Shown one piece after another: positions 36,001 to 44,239 of a stretch of 64,000 nt of DNA. Each line of letters opens with the position of its first letter. The stretch's first letter is position 1. Where the stretch lies: the NCBI GenBank assembly GCA_036308645.1, contig JAXJVH010000005.1:21829-85828 (forward strand), read 5' to 3'. This DNA comes from RUG11462 sp036308645. Lineage in GTDB: Bacteria > Bacillota > Clostridia > Oscillospirales > Acutalibacteraceae. A model generated the notes under the pieces. That model worked only from the letters and a program-made list of their open reading frames with translations. It was not told the origin of the DNA and ran no database searches. Position numbers and translations under genes: made by a program.

Positions 36001-36155
36001 GTAACCTTACCCGAAGCCGCAGCGCTGTTCTGATTTTTTTCATAACCGGATTGTTCCGCCATTGCAATAACCGGACTTGTTTCCGCAGCTGCGCCGATAC
36101 TTAAAGCAGAAAACGCAATAAGCGCCGATAAAACAATTGAAAAAACTCTTGTCAT
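33078..36155 (-). CDS. Giant extracellular solute-binding protein fused to two carbohydrate-binding-like domains
   Basis: First gene of the sugar operon. The 1025-residue product has a signal peptide (to about residue 25), then two beta-sandwich domains resembling CBM6/35-type modules. They span about 45-260 and about 270-430; the second starts ECFIEAEHALV. A helical linker (about 430-580) follows, and then a type 1 sugar-binding protein domain (about 590-1000; TITVWMAGGRDQF). No lipobox is seen, unlike most Gram-positive binding proteins, so anchoring must be by another route. Normal family length is 420-550. I chose ATG 36155 over the adjoining GTG because of AGGAG spacing. The sugar is unknown; the built-in binding modules suggest a polysaccharide or long oligosaccharide. 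Confidence 0.9.
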   Translation of the reverse strand: MTRVFSIVLSALIAFSALSIGAAAETSPVIAMAEQSGYEKNQNSAAASGKVTYNELNSYDEYLSANADVQDGKEHIVIGAANLVKKTSGVSVENGSSYPAQNGENYKEVVYTGEDDEVTFKFSLKEAGKYNIIFNYHTVASKDINIVRELMINGVTPFSNAAECNFVRSFVDSLVKNDDGTEGFKTDYLGNQLRPEQKEVLTWKSSYVVDYLGYNDGPLNFFFKKGVNTISLNGVKEPMVIGSIEIVPLEEIVDYDTYIKQYQNAEKYDGEECFIEAEHALVKSDKTLYPSVDVSTASTSSGDRETSAYKQSVNMLGGTNWEYMQQSVTWSVGDDIKEGLYSLNFKYRQNVNDGMRSPRKLYINGKVPFVEANTLEFGYTRDWMIYSPQKQDGSTCLVYLKPGDTITLECTLSQMGKFLNMTNDALTEINEIYRKIIKITGTDPDTNRDYQLDELIPEDIEKLGKCADDLQSIVDGITEYTGESSSGLSSLNTLIRQMTDMYEDCDTIGKELSYFKSNIGSLGTWLNTASYVPLEIDYISLSAPDAEIKDAEAGFFKNMLYGINRFISSFVVDYNAIGNDSEIDANDDNTITVWMAGGRDQFQVLRQLINSSYTAETGNKVNLELVNMGALLSAVVAGIGPDVAIDQAPTEPVNYALRNAVYDLKNFKDDKGTQGSAWDVSYDEVLGRFLPEAMTPFYFDRKGDGKEEDTGLYALPEKQSYNVMFYRSDILAAEGIEIPKTWDELISTITALNKKNLEFGMPTSTIYVNGGTNTMVINGGTNIFYAMLVQKGGNLYTDDRKSTALQTDTAIKAFKQWTNFYVNYDLPLTYDFKNRFRTGEMPLGIDDYTMYNTLAVSAPEINGRWGYTLIPGTKSTDENGKEYIDHSTALTVNCSLILKDCINYDLSWKFLKWWSSTDTQASFGNQIESILGPSARYNTANLEAFGKLPWTAEESKMLNEQLSWGNAIPQIAGSYFIDRHINNAFRKVKYQEKDAKDTLYDYANTIDSEITKKRSEFGLPIVEKE

Positions 36156-36655
36156 CACTAATTCTCCTAATCAATTTTTTATCCTGATTTTCACAGGATT
36201 CTCTCTCCTAAACACTCTATTTGTATTCATTTTGTAAACAAAATATGAACAAGCCGTCATTAAGCACTCTGCTTTTAGCACAATGCACATAAGAACCAAT
36301 ATGAATTTGTATAAAATGCACAATCAAATAGAGATATTTATTCAATGCTACCTAATGTTATCACATAAATATGCCTATTTCTTGTTAAATAGTGATATTT
36401 TTTTGTTAAAACTTACTTATAAATCAGATTTTAAAATTTAATCCTTAACAACGATTTAATAAACTATTAATATTTATAAATACAAAAAGTTCAAAATTTA
36501 ATAAAATATTAGTGATTTTTGTCACAATTTGAAATTACTTATGCCTTTTTTGCTTAATGAATTTTTTTCGTTTATGCAATTTGCACAAATAAATTTATGA
36601 TATTTATATCAAACACCAAAAAATCGTCGCTGTTTGTCGCATTTGAATCAAGATA
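36156..36655. other. Regulatory intergenic region of the sugar operon
   Basis: About 500 AT-rich bases without a gene. At 36229-36244 there is a 7-2-7 palindrome (ATTTTGT-AA-ACAAAAT), about 75 bases before the binding protein start, and at 36181-36199 a small hairpin (ATCCTG / CAGGAT). Both could serve operon control. No clear consensus promoter was found for the minus strand. Confidence 0.5.
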
Positions 36656-36684
36656 TTGACAAATTATAATCATTGATATATAAT
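36656..36684 (+). promoter_or_regulatory. Consensus sigma-A promoter of the tetR-ABC unit
   Basis: TTGACA, 17-base spacer, TATAAT; the transcription start would fall near 36691. Confidence 0.85.
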
Positions 36685-36688
36685 GATT
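36668..36688 (+). promoter_or_regulatory. Candidate TetR operator over the -10 box
   Basis: Perfect 7-7-7 palindrome AATCATT-GATATAT-AATGATT covering the spacer end and -10 box, the expected place for autorepression by the TetR protein encoded 38 bases downstream. Confidence 0.7.
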
Positions 36689-36725
36689 GATATATAACAT
36701 AAATTATGCAAGGAGTGATGTTTTT

Positions 36726-37292
36726 TTGCCGCCGAAACCGAAAGTTACAAAAGAGAGTATTGTAAACGCCGCTTTTGAAATTTTAAGAAAAGAAGGTATA
36801 GACAAAATCAATGCCAGAGCCGTCTGCGAAAGGCTCAACTGTTCTACCCAGCCGATTTTTTGGCATTTTAAGAATATGGAAGAACTTAAAGACGCAACAA
36901 TAAGAAAAGCAAAGGATTTGTATAATGAATATATACAAACTGCGCTAAAAGAACCGCTTCCTTTTAAAGCGGCGGGGCTTGCTTATATAAAATTTGCAAA
37001 AGATGAGCCTTTACTTTTCTCTTTATTATTTATGAAAGACAACCATAATATCAATCCCGGCGGAACGGAATACGATGAAAACTATAACGAAGTTTTATCG
37101 GCTGCCGAAAGTTCTTCGGGACTTTCTCAAAAAAATACAAAAATACTGTATTTTCACCTTTGGATTTATGTTCACGGAATTGCAACGCTGATTGCCACCA
37201 AGACAGAAATTTTTACCGACGAACAAATCAGCAGTATGCTGACGGCGGCTTATCAGGCGTTTACCGAAAAATACAACGCGGAGGAAAATTAA
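36726..37292 (+). CDS. TetR-family repressor of an adjacent ABC exporter
   Basis: The 188-residue product has an N-terminal TetR helix-turn-helix (about residues 8-52; INARAVCERLNCSTQPIFWHF) and an all-helical ligand-binding half. I chose the TTG at 36726 (MPPKPKV) because an AAGGAG site ends 12 bases before it. A start further upstream would fall before the predicted transcript start. The stop codon directly abuts the ATG of the ABC ATPase. The promoter carries a palindrome matching autoregulation. The ligand is unknown, likely a toxic compound exported by the two following genes. Confidence 0.88.
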   Translation: MPPKPKVTKESIVNAAFEILRKEGIDKINARAVCERLNCSTQPIFWHFKNMEELKDATIRKAKDLYNEYIQTALKEPLPFKAAGLAYIKFAKDEPLLFSLLFMKDNHNINPGGTEYDENYNEVLSAAESSSGLSQKNTKILYFHLWIYVHGIATLIATKTEIFTDEQISSMLTAAYQAFTEKYNAEEN

Positions 37293-38198
37293 ATGAATAT
37301 TATTGAAATAAAAAACTTAAAAAAGCATTTTAAAGATGTAAAAGCGGTTGACGATATTTCTTTTAGAGTTGAAGAGGGCGAACTTTTCGCGTTTTTGGGG
37401 CTGAACGGCGCAGGAAAAAGCACCACCATTTCAATTATCTGCGGATTGCTCGAAAAAGACGGCGGCGAAGTGCTGATAAACGGCAAAAACATTGATACAG
37501 ACAGCGATAAAATAAAATCCGATATAGGCATAGTTTTTCAAAATACGGTTCTTGATAAAGTGCTTTCGGCAAGGCAAAATTTAAAAACCCGAGCCGCGCT
37601 TTACGGAATAAGCGGAAAAGCCTTTGAAAAACGCCTTTGCGAACTTGATAAAATGCTCGAACTTTCCGATATTTTAGACCGACCTATCGGGAAACTTTCA
37701 GGCGGTCAGAAACGCAGAATTGATGTTGCAAGAGCGTTGCTTGCAAAACCGAAAATTTTAATTCTTGACGAGCCGACAACAGGCCTTGACCCACAGTCAA
37801 GAATAATGGTGTGGCAGGTTATTGAAAATTTAAGAAAAACCGACGGACTTACCGTTTTTCTTACGACTCATTATATGGAAGAAGCCGCCGAGGCTGATTA
37901 CGTTGTTATACTCGACAGCGGAAAAATAGCGGCGTCGGGTACGCCGAACGACCTTAAAAACGAGTTTTCCGGCGACTATATTAAATTGTATAACGCTGAC
38001 GAAAATTTACTAAAATCGCATAATATTGATTACACAAACGAAAACGGTTACTTAAAAATCACCGTTAAAGACACCGCCGCCGCAAAGCAAATGATTATTG
38101 AAAACGCCGATATTTTTGACGATTTTGAAATTGTAAAAGGAAAAATGGACGACGTGTTCCTGAACGCAACGGGGAAACACGCAAAGGAGGCAGAATAA
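37293..38198 (+). CDS. ABC transporter ATP-binding protein (drug/lipid exporter type)
   Basis: The 301-residue ATPase has Walker A GLNGAGKSTT (about residues 36-45), a Q-loop in VFQNTVLD, signature LSGGQKRRIDVARAL (about 134-148), Walker B ILILDEPTTGLDP (about 156-168) and a switch His in TTHYMEEAAEAD. The C-terminal extension (from about 220) is typical of DrrA/CcmA-like exporters. It is directly adjacent to both the TetR and the permease genes, forming one unit. The substrate is unknown. Confidence 0.94.
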   Translation: MNIIEIKNLKKHFKDVKAVDDISFRVEEGELFAFLGLNGAGKSTTISIICGLLEKDGGEVLINGKNIDTDSDKIKSDIGIVFQNTVLDKVLSARQNLKTRAALYGISGKAFEKRLCELDKMLELSDILDRPIGKLSGGQKRRIDVARALLAKPKILILDEPTTGLDPQSRIMVWQVIENLRKTDGLTVFLTTHYMEEAAEADYVVILDSGKIAASGTPNDLKNEFSGDYIKLYNADENLLKSHNIDYTNENGYLKITVKDTAAAKQMIIENADIFDDFEIVKGKMDDVFLNATGKHAKEAE

Positions 38199-39092
38199 AT
38201 GAACACCGCAGTAAGATATTTTGCAAAACGCAATATTAATTTGTTTTTCAAAGATAAAGGCACATTTTTTGCGTCGCTGATTACTCCGATTATTCTGTTT
38301 GTACTTTATATTTCATTTTTAAAAAATGTTTATGTTCAGTCGATTGAATCGGTAATACCGAAAGGTATCACCAACATCGACGACCTGATAAATTCATTCG
38401 CCTCCTCTCAACTTATATCATCAATACTTGCGGTAAGTTGCGTTACGGTTGCTTTTTGTTCTAACATTATTATGGCGCAGGACAAAATCACAGGAGCGAG
38501 AAACGATTTGCTTGTAACTCCGATAAAACCGTCGCAATTAGCGCTCGGCTATTACCTTGCAAACGTTGCTACTACTATGATAGTCGGCTTTATCGCCGCC
38601 GCTGTGGGATTTGTTTATATAGCAATCATCGGCTGGTATTTTTCGTTTACCGATGTGGTGCTGATTCTTCTGGACGTGGTGCTTACGGTGCTTTTCGGCA
38701 CGGCGGCAGCGGCGCTTGTCGACTCGTTTATCTCAACTCAAGGCGGTATCGGAGCGGTTTCAACCATTATCAGTTCACTTTACGGATTTTTGTGCGGCGC
38801 TTATATGCCGATTTCACAGATGGGTGAAAGTTTCAGAGATTTTGTAATGTTTATACCCGGCACTTATGCCACAGGACTTTTCAGAAATCATTATATGAAT
38901 TCGGTTTTATCCGAATTTTCAAAAAAACTGCCCGACGAAGCGATAACCGCAATACGTGACAGTTTTGATATGAATATGTACTTTTTTGATGAAAAAGTCA
39001 GTATTCCGACTATGTATTTAATAGTAATAATTTCAATTGTTATACTGTTAGCGACTTATATACTTGTCACAAAACTCCGAAAAGAAAAATAA
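38199..39092 (+). CDS. ABC-2 type transporter permease
   Basis: The 297-residue membrane protein begins right at the ATPase stop. It shows six helices with a large extracellular loop between helices 1 and 2 (about residues 48-80), as in ABC-2 exporters. Helical segments include FVLYISFLKNV, TMIVGFIAAAVGFVYIAI and the last, YLIVIISIVILLATYILV. It forms the channel for the preceding ATPase. The unit ends at a strong terminator. Confidence 0.92.
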   Translation: MNTAVRYFAKRNINLFFKDKGTFFASLITPIILFVLYISFLKNVYVQSIESVIPKGITNIDDLINSFASSQLISSILAVSCVTVAFCSNIIMAQDKITGARNDLLVTPIKPSQLALGYYLANVATTMIVGFIAAAVGFVYIAIIGWYFSFTDVVLILLDVVLTVLFGTAAAALVDSFISTQGGIGAVSTIISSLYGFLCGAYMPISQMGESFRDFVMFIPGTYATGLFRNHYMNSVLSEFSKKLPDEAITAIRDSFDMNMYFFDEKVSIPTMYLIVIISIVILLATYILVTKLRKEK

Positions 39093-39107
39093 ACTTTATT
39101 AATAAGG

Positions 39108-39149
39108 AAAAACAGCGTTTACCGAAGAATTTCGGTAAACGCTGTTTTT
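39108..39149. terminator. Bidirectional terminator
   Basis: Perfect 19-bp stem AAAAACAGCGTTTACCGAA with its complement, loop GAAT, T-runs on both sides. It ends both the ABC exporter unit and the convergent ruvX unit. Confidence 0.93.
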
Positions 39150-39577
39150 TATTCTGTTTTTTTATTGTTTTTCCTGTATTCAAGAAAACTTTCAAGTATC
39201 ATAACCGCAGCGACTGCGTCGACTATATTTTTTCGCTTTTTGCCCCTTACATTTGTAACATTAAGCGCATTATGCGACATAACCGTGGTACATCTTTCAT
39301 CCCAAAGTTCGGTTTTAACGCCAGACTTTTCTTCAATAATACCTGCAATGCGCTTGCACTCTTGCGCTCTTTCTCCGGCGCTTCCGTCCATATTAAGCGG
39401 ATAGCCGACAACAACAAGTTCGGCGCTTAACTCTTTTACCGTTTTTACTATTTCGTCAATCAGTTTTGGTTCATATTTTTCAAATATAACCTTAACAGGC
39501 GACGCTAACATTTCAAGCGGGTCGCAAGCGGCTATTCCCGTTCTTGACAACCCCAAATCAACCGAAACAATTTTCAT
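39149..39577 (-). CDS. ruvX: Putative Holliday junction resolvase / pre-16S rRNA nuclease RuvX (YqgF)
   Basis: YqgF/RuvX is a small RNase H-fold nuclease that matures the 5' end of 16S rRNA and has been linked to Holliday junction resolution. The 142-residue protein has the acidic DLGLSRTGIA near the start (residues 6-15), VVGYPLNMDGSAGERA (about 56-71) and WDERCTT (about 97-103). The final Asp lies in KNIVDAVAAVMILE. All four expected motifs are there. It follows a lipoprotein gene after 7 bases. Confidence 0.94.
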   Translation of the reverse strand: MKIVSVDLGLSRTGIAACDPLEMLASPVKVIFEKYEPKLIDEIVKTVKELSAELVVVGYPLNMDGSAGERAQECKRIAGIIEEKSGVKTELWDERCTTVMSHNALNVTNVRGKKRKNIVDAVAAVMILESFLEYRKNNKKTE

Positions 39578-39584
39578 TTTATCA

Positions 39585-40364
39585 CTAATCAGCAGAAGCG
39601 GTTTCTGTAATCGTTGCGGTGGTATCGGCGGCGGTTGTTATCGGTGTACCGGTTGAAAAAACGCCGTAGATATTTGTATCGGTAAGCGTTACAACAAGCA
39701 AATTATCATCGCTGAAAATGAAATCAAGTCGCTTATCGCCGAAATTATAGGTAAGTCTTGTAGGATTAACAGGACTGCCTAAACAGAAAAACAACTGGTC
39801 AACGCTCGGGACATCTTTCACATCAGGCTCGCCTAAAGAATTGATTACATCAACGCTCGGACAGTTTCCCATAGTAAAGCCGTAAGCGGAAATATTGCAA
39901 ACGATTATTGCCGCGCCTGCTTTTTCATTTCCATTTACAAAGAAATACTGTTCGCCGTTATAATAAACCGAAGTCAGCGTATTGCCTTTTTGATATTTAT
40001 ACATATCCTCTTTCTCGCCGATAGCGGTAACAATTTGCGTATTGTCATAAGGCGATGTTTCGGTTACAACTTTTGTTGTGCCTTTTTTCTTTACCACTTT
40101 TGAAGTAGCAGTAATTGTCCAAGGTCTGACAATATCAAAAAAGTATTCTTTAACTTCTTCAATTCCTGTTCCGAGCGCAAAAACCGCGCCGTCAACTTTA
40201 CCTTTTGCAACCTGTGCCGCTACCTCTTCTTTTGTGGCTATAACGCTTCGTTGTGAGGTTGTGGGAATTACAATATTCTCTTCATCTTCGCTTTTAAACC
40301 AATTACAAGCGCCTAAAGACAACAAAACAACCGTACATAAAACAATGCTTAACAGTTTTTTCAT
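39585..40364 (-). CDS. Lipoprotein of unknown function
   Basis: The 259-residue product has a clear lipoprotein signal (MKKLLSIVLCTVVLLSLGAC, Cys at residue 20), then an acidic linker and one soluble domain with ALGTGIEEVKEYFF and a NSLGEPDVKDV segment. I do not recognise the family. The C-terminus is Thr/Ala-rich (TTAADTTATITETASAD). The ATG at 40364 is supported by AAGGAG; a TTG three codons earlier is less likely. Located between pncB and ruvX, probably cotranscribed with both. Confidence 0.82.
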   Translation of the reverse strand: MKKLLSIVLCTVVLLSLGACNWFKSEDEENIVIPTTSQRSVIATKEEVAAQVAKGKVDGAVFALGTGIEEVKEYFFDIVRPWTITATSKVVKKKGTTKVVTETSPYDNTQIVTAIGEKEDMYKYQKGNTLTSVYYNGEQYFFVNGNEKAGAAIIVCNISAYGFTMGNCPSVDVINSLGEPDVKDVPSVDQLFFCLGSPVNPTRLTYNFGDKRLDFIFSDDNLLVVTLTDTNIYGVFSTGTPITTAADTTATITETASAD

Positions 40365-40383
40365 TGAAATCAACTCCTTAAAA

Positions 40384-41814
40384 TTACCTTTTATATCCTG
40401 TAAACTGTTTAAACAGATTATCTCTTATTTTCCAAAGTTTTTCAGATAAATCAACATAATAAGTATGCGGATTTTCAAAACGCTGAACCTCGTCCCAGAT
40501 AGTTTCAACCTGCTCTTCGCAATACTCTCGGATATTCCCAACAGACGGGCAGTCATAAACCAATTCGCCCTTGTCAAAAACTTTTACGAAAAGTTCTCTT
40601 GCAATGAAATTCTCAACCGTTTTTCTTTTCCATGTATGGTCGGGGTCAAAAATTTCAAGTTCTTTTGTTTCATCAATTTCTTCATCAAAAAGCGCAACCA
40701 TATCGGCAATCGCCTTGCCGCTGTCAGAATCAAAAAGACGGTAGATTTTCTTATTGCAAGGCAACGTTATTTTTCCCACATTATCCGAAAAATTAACTCT
40801 CGGCACAAATTCGCCGTTATCGTCGCAAAGCGCAGTCAACTTATAAACTCCGCCGAAAACAGGGTCGGAAGCCGAGGTTATCAATCTCTCGCCTACGCAG
40901 AAGCAGTCAACCTTTGCCCCTTCTATAATCAAATCCCTGATAATATACTCGTCCAAAGCGTTTGAAGCAATAATCATACAATCGGGATAACCTGCCTCGT
41001 CAAGCATTTTTCTCGCTTTTTTTGAAAGATAAGTGATGTCGCCGCTGTCAATACGAATGGCTTTAGGTCTGCACCCTATCGGCTTTAAAACGTCGTCAAA
41101 ACATTTTATCGCATTTATAACGCCTGATTTAAGCGTATTATAAGTATCCACCAGCAAACAGCAGTTATCGGGATACTGTTTTGCATAAGCGCAAAAAGCG
41201 TCATACTCGCTGTTAAAAACCTGCACCCAAGCATGAGTCATAGTATCTAAAACAGGTATGCCGTATTCTCTGTCGGCATAAGTACATGAACTGCCGACGC
41301 AACCGCCGATAAATGCCGCTCTCGCTCCGTTAGCAGCAGCGTCGACGCCGTGAGCGCGACGTACGCCGAACTCCAGCACTTCCCTGCCTTGAGCCGCACG
41401 TGAAATGCGATTTGCTTTTGTGGCTATCAACGTTTGGTGGTTTATTGAAATAAGCAAAAGCGTTTCAATCAAAGTTGCCTGAATAATAGGGCCTACAACT
41501 TTTACAATAGGCTCTTTTGCAAAAACCGGAGTGCCCTCGGGAATTGCGTAAACATCACATTCAAATTTAAAATTTTTAAGATAATCCAAAAAGCCTTCGG
41601 AAAGATTGTGTTTTGAGCGAAGATAATCAATATCTTCATCTGAAAATTTTAAGTTTTTAATATAATTAATTGCGCTTTCAAGTCCTGCGCAAACAGCAAA
41701 ACCGCCGTTGTCCGGCACACGTCTGAAGAAAAGGTCAAAACAACCTTTTTTATTCTCAAGTCCCGCCTCAAAATATCCGTTTGCCATAGTAAAGCAGTTA
41801 TAATCATTAAGCAT
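40384..41814 (-). CDS. pncB: Nicotinate phosphoribosyltransferase
   Basis: The enzyme joins nicotinate to PRPP to salvage NAD. The 476-residue protein shows the family signatures. Near the N-terminus is MLNDYNCFTMANGYF. SINHQTLIATKANRI (about 120) precedes the phosphorylatable-His region, with GVRRAHGVDAAANGARAAFIGG near 148. IRIDSGDITYLSKKAR lies near 253. I prefer the ATG at 41814, which has AAAGG six bases before it. A longer reading from 41856 lacks a ribosome site. It is divergent from nadA, the de novo pathway gene, with facing promoters in a 250-base gap, so both NAD routes meet here. Confidence 0.94.
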   Translation of the reverse strand: MLNDYNCFTMANGYFEAGLENKKGCFDLFFRRVPDNGGFAVCAGLESAINYIKNLKFSDEDIDYLRSKHNLSEGFLDYLKNFKFECDVYAIPEGTPVFAKEPIVKVVGPIIQATLIETLLLISINHQTLIATKANRISRAAQGREVLEFGVRRAHGVDAAANGARAAFIGGCVGSSCTYADREYGIPVLDTMTHAWVQVFNSEYDAFCAYAKQYPDNCCLLVDTYNTLKSGVINAIKCFDDVLKPIGCRPKAIRIDSGDITYLSKKARKMLDEAGYPDCMIIASNALDEYIIRDLIIEGAKVDCFCVGERLITSASDPVFGGVYKLTALCDDNGEFVPRVNFSDNVGKITLPCNKKIYRLFDSDSGKAIADMVALFDEEIDETKELEIFDPDHTWKRKTVENFIARELFVKVFDKGELVYDCPSVGNIREYCEEQVETIWDEVQRFENPHTYYVDLSEKLWKIRDNLFKQFTGYKR

Positions 41815-41875
41815 AGAAAGCCTTTCATTACCTATTGACACCAAAAAGCACCCCATTTAAAGATTTATATAAAAT

Positions 41876-41904
41876 ATTGTAGCACATTTTAAAAAAATAT
41901 TCAA
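41876..41904 (-). promoter_or_regulatory. Promoter of pncB
   Basis: Minus strand TTGAAT, 17 bases, TACAAT, in the pncB-nadA gap. Confidence 0.65.
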
Positions 41905-41988
41905 CCATTATTAAACGCATTAATTAAAGGCAAAATTTAAAAAAATTAATAACAAACAATTAACATTATTTATTTTATATTTTGCATA

Positions 41989-42018
41989 TTGAAAAAGCAA
42001 CCTTATTTATGGTATACT
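41989..42018 (+). promoter_or_regulatory. Promoter of nadA-mnmA
   Basis: TTGAAA, 18 bases, TATACT, 42 bases before nadA. Confidence 0.6.
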
Positions 42019-42060
42019 AATAAAAAATTTATTTTTTCACTCAAAAAGGGGTAAAAATTT

Positions 42061-42975
42061 ATGCTTATCAGAGAAATGCAGGATAAAATTTTAGAATTAA
42101 AAAAAGAAAAAGACTTTTGCATACTTGCTCATTCTTATGTAGCAAGAGAAATTATAGAGATTGCCGATATTACGGGCGACTCGTTTGCTTTGGCGCAAAA
42201 GGCTATGGAAGTTCCGCAGAAAAACCTTTTAATGTGCGGCGTGCGTTTTATGGCTGAAACCGCAAAAATTCTTTCTCCCGAAAAAACCGTTTATCTTGCG
42301 AACTCCATTGCAGGCTGCCCTATGGCTGAACAACTTGATTACGACCTTTTAAAAGGGCTTAAAGAAATGTACCCTGATTATACGGTTGCGGCTTACATTA
42401 ATACAACCGCCGAACTTAAAACGCTTTGCGATGTTTGCGTTACTTCTTCATCAGCGGTAAAAATCATTAAAAAACTTGATAACGATAAAATTTTGTTTAT
42501 ACCCGACTGCAATTTGGGCGACTATATTTCAAAAATGCTTCCCGAAAAAGAAATTAAACTTGTAAAGGGCGGTTGTCCTACACATGCGAGAGTTTCGGAA
42601 AGAGAGGCTAAACGCGCTAAAGAGGAACACCCGAATGCAAAAATGCTCGTTCACCCCGAATGTGTTCCTGCGGTTGTAAAACTTGCCGATTACGTAGGCT
42701 CAACCTCGGGTATTATGGATTATGCGGTAAACAGCGACGCAAAAGAATTTATTATAGGTACGGAAACCTCTATCGAAGAGCATCTTAAATATATGTGTCC
42801 CGATAAAAAATTCTATCCAATGCACAAGGATTTAGTTTGTCATAATATGAAAGCGATAACCCTGCCCGACGTTTATAACTGTCTTTTAGGCGAGGGCGGC
42901 GAAGAAATGGTTATGTCGGACGAGATGATTAAAAACGCAAGAAAACCTATAGATGAGATGATAAGACTTGGATAA
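42061..42975 (+). CDS. nadA: Quinolinate synthase A
   Basis: NadA condenses iminoaspartate with dihydroxyacetone phosphate to quinolinate at a 4Fe-4S cluster in which one iron is open to substrate. The 304-residue protein contains LAHSYVAREI (about residues 22-31) and the three cluster cysteines in LMCGVRF (about 60), ADYVGSTSG-neighbouring HPECV (about 200) and the GEGG-preceding YNCLLGEGG region (about 280). GGCPTHARVS (about 170) is also typical. nadB and nadC, its usual neighbours, are absent; instead mnmA overlaps its end by 8 bases. Confidence 0.95.
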   Translation: MLIREMQDKILELKKEKDFCILAHSYVAREIIEIADITGDSFALAQKAMEVPQKNLLMCGVRFMAETAKILSPEKTVYLANSIAGCPMAEQLDYDLLKGLKEMYPDYTVAAYINTTAELKTLCDVCVTSSSAVKIIKKLDNDKILFIPDCNLGDYISKMLPEKEIKLVKGGCPTHARVSEREAKRAKEEHPNAKMLVHPECVPAVVKLADYVGSTSGIMDYAVNSDAKEFIIGTETSIEEHLKYMCPDKKFYPMHKDLVCHNMKAITLPDVYNCLLGEGGEEMVMSDEMIKNARKPIDEMIRLG

Positions 42976-44053
42976 TAAAAAAGCATTAATAGCAATGAGC
43001 GGCGGCGTTGATTCCTCCGTAGCCGCCTGCCTTATGGTACAGCAAGGATACGACTGCATCGGCGCTACGATGAAACTTTATGATAACGACGACATCGCTT
43101 TTGAAACCGCCGAGCAGACCTGCTGTACTCTTTCGGATATTGAGGACGCACGTTCTGTCGCAATGCGGCTGGAATTCCCCTATTATGTTTTTAATTTCAA
43201 ATCGGATTTCGGCGAAAAGGTAATTGATAATTTTGTCGACTGCTACCTTTGCGGAAAGACTCCAAACCCCTGTATTGAATGTAACCGCAATTTAAAATTC
43301 AAAAAATTAATGCAGCGCGCTATGGAACTGGGTATTGACTATGTTGTAACCGGTCATTATGTAAAGCGTGAATTTGACGAAAATACGGGCAGATACATTT
43401 TAAAGAAAGCGGCGGATGACTCAAAAGACCAGTCTTATGTACTTTATTCGCTGACTCAAGATGAATTAAAACATACTTTGTTCCCATTAGGCGAACTTAC
43501 AAAACCCGAAATCAGAGAAATTGCCAAAAATCAAGGCTTTTTAAACGCAAATAAAAAGGAAAGTCAGGATATTTGCTTTGTGCCTGACGGAGATTACGCT
43601 TCTTTTATTGAAAAGCGATTGGGCAAACCTGCGAAAAAAGGCAATTTTGTTGATAAAAACGGCAAAATTTTAGGCGAGCATCAGGGAATTATTCGTTACA
43701 CTATCGGTCAGCGAAAAGGACTTGGTATTGCGCTCGGCAAGCCCGCTTTCGTTACCGAAATACGTCCGGAAACAGACGAGGTGGTACTCGGCGAGCCTGA
43801 AGATTTGTTAAAGACAAAATTAGTTGCCGATAATATTAATCTTATTTCGGTTGAGCATCTTTATGAGCCTACAAAACTTAAAGCCAAAATAAGATATTCA
43901 AAAAAAGAACAGCCTGCGGTTGCTTTTGAGAAAGACGGCAAACTTTTTGTAGAATTTGACGAGCCGCAAAGAGCAATTACCAAAGGTCAGGCGGTTGTAC
44001 TTTATGACGGTGATTTAGTTGTCGGCGGCGGCACAATAATAGATTACGAATGA
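42968..44053 (+). CDS. mnmA: tRNA-specific 2-thiouridylase MnmA
   Basis: MnmA thiolates U34 in tRNA for Lys, Glu and Gln. The 361-residue protein carries the PP-loop SGGVDSSVAA (about residues 10-19), TGHYVKRE (about 127-134) and the catalytic cysteines in CIECNRNLKFK (about 97-107) and SQDICFVPDG (about 197-206). The C-terminal barrel is complete. The start is a TTG at 42968, 8 bases inside nadA, with only a weak GAGATG site, so translation is probably coupled to nadA. One substrate, tRNA-Glu(TTC), is encoded at 17.8 kb. Confidence 0.95.
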   Translation: MDNKKALIAMSGGVDSSVAACLMVQQGYDCIGATMKLYDNDDIAFETAEQTCCTLSDIEDARSVAMRLEFPYYVFNFKSDFGEKVIDNFVDCYLCGKTPNPCIECNRNLKFKKLMQRAMELGIDYVVTGHYVKREFDENTGRYILKKAADDSKDQSYVLYSLTQDELKHTLFPLGELTKPEIREIAKNQGFLNANKKESQDICFVPDGDYASFIEKRLGKPAKKGNFVDKNGKILGEHQGIIRYTIGQRKGLGIALGKPAFVTEIRPETDEVVLGEPEDLLKTKLVADNINLISVEHLYEPTKLKAKIRYSKKEQPAVAFEKDGKLFVEFDEPQRAITKGQAVVLYDGDLVVGGGTIIDYE

Positions 44054-44067
44054 TACTAAAAATATCT

Positions 44068-44115
44068 TTTGAAATTTAATTTGAAATTTGATTTGAAATT
44101 TGATTTGAAATTTAA
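44068..44115. repeat. Four tandem 12-bp repeats
   Basis: TTTGAAATTT(A/G)A is repeated four times head to tail, then decays. It lies just behind mnmA and about 125 bases before the leucine-rich-repeat gene. No hairpin or promoter is evident inside. Confidence 0.85.
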
Positions 44116-44239
44116 TTTAAAAATTTAAAAATTCTAAAAAATATTGAAACTTTTCAAAAACTCTTTTACGCTATATAAGTGAACGGGAGTTTTATCCCCG
44201 TTAAAAACATATTTTTAATAACTTCAAGGAGTTGATATT

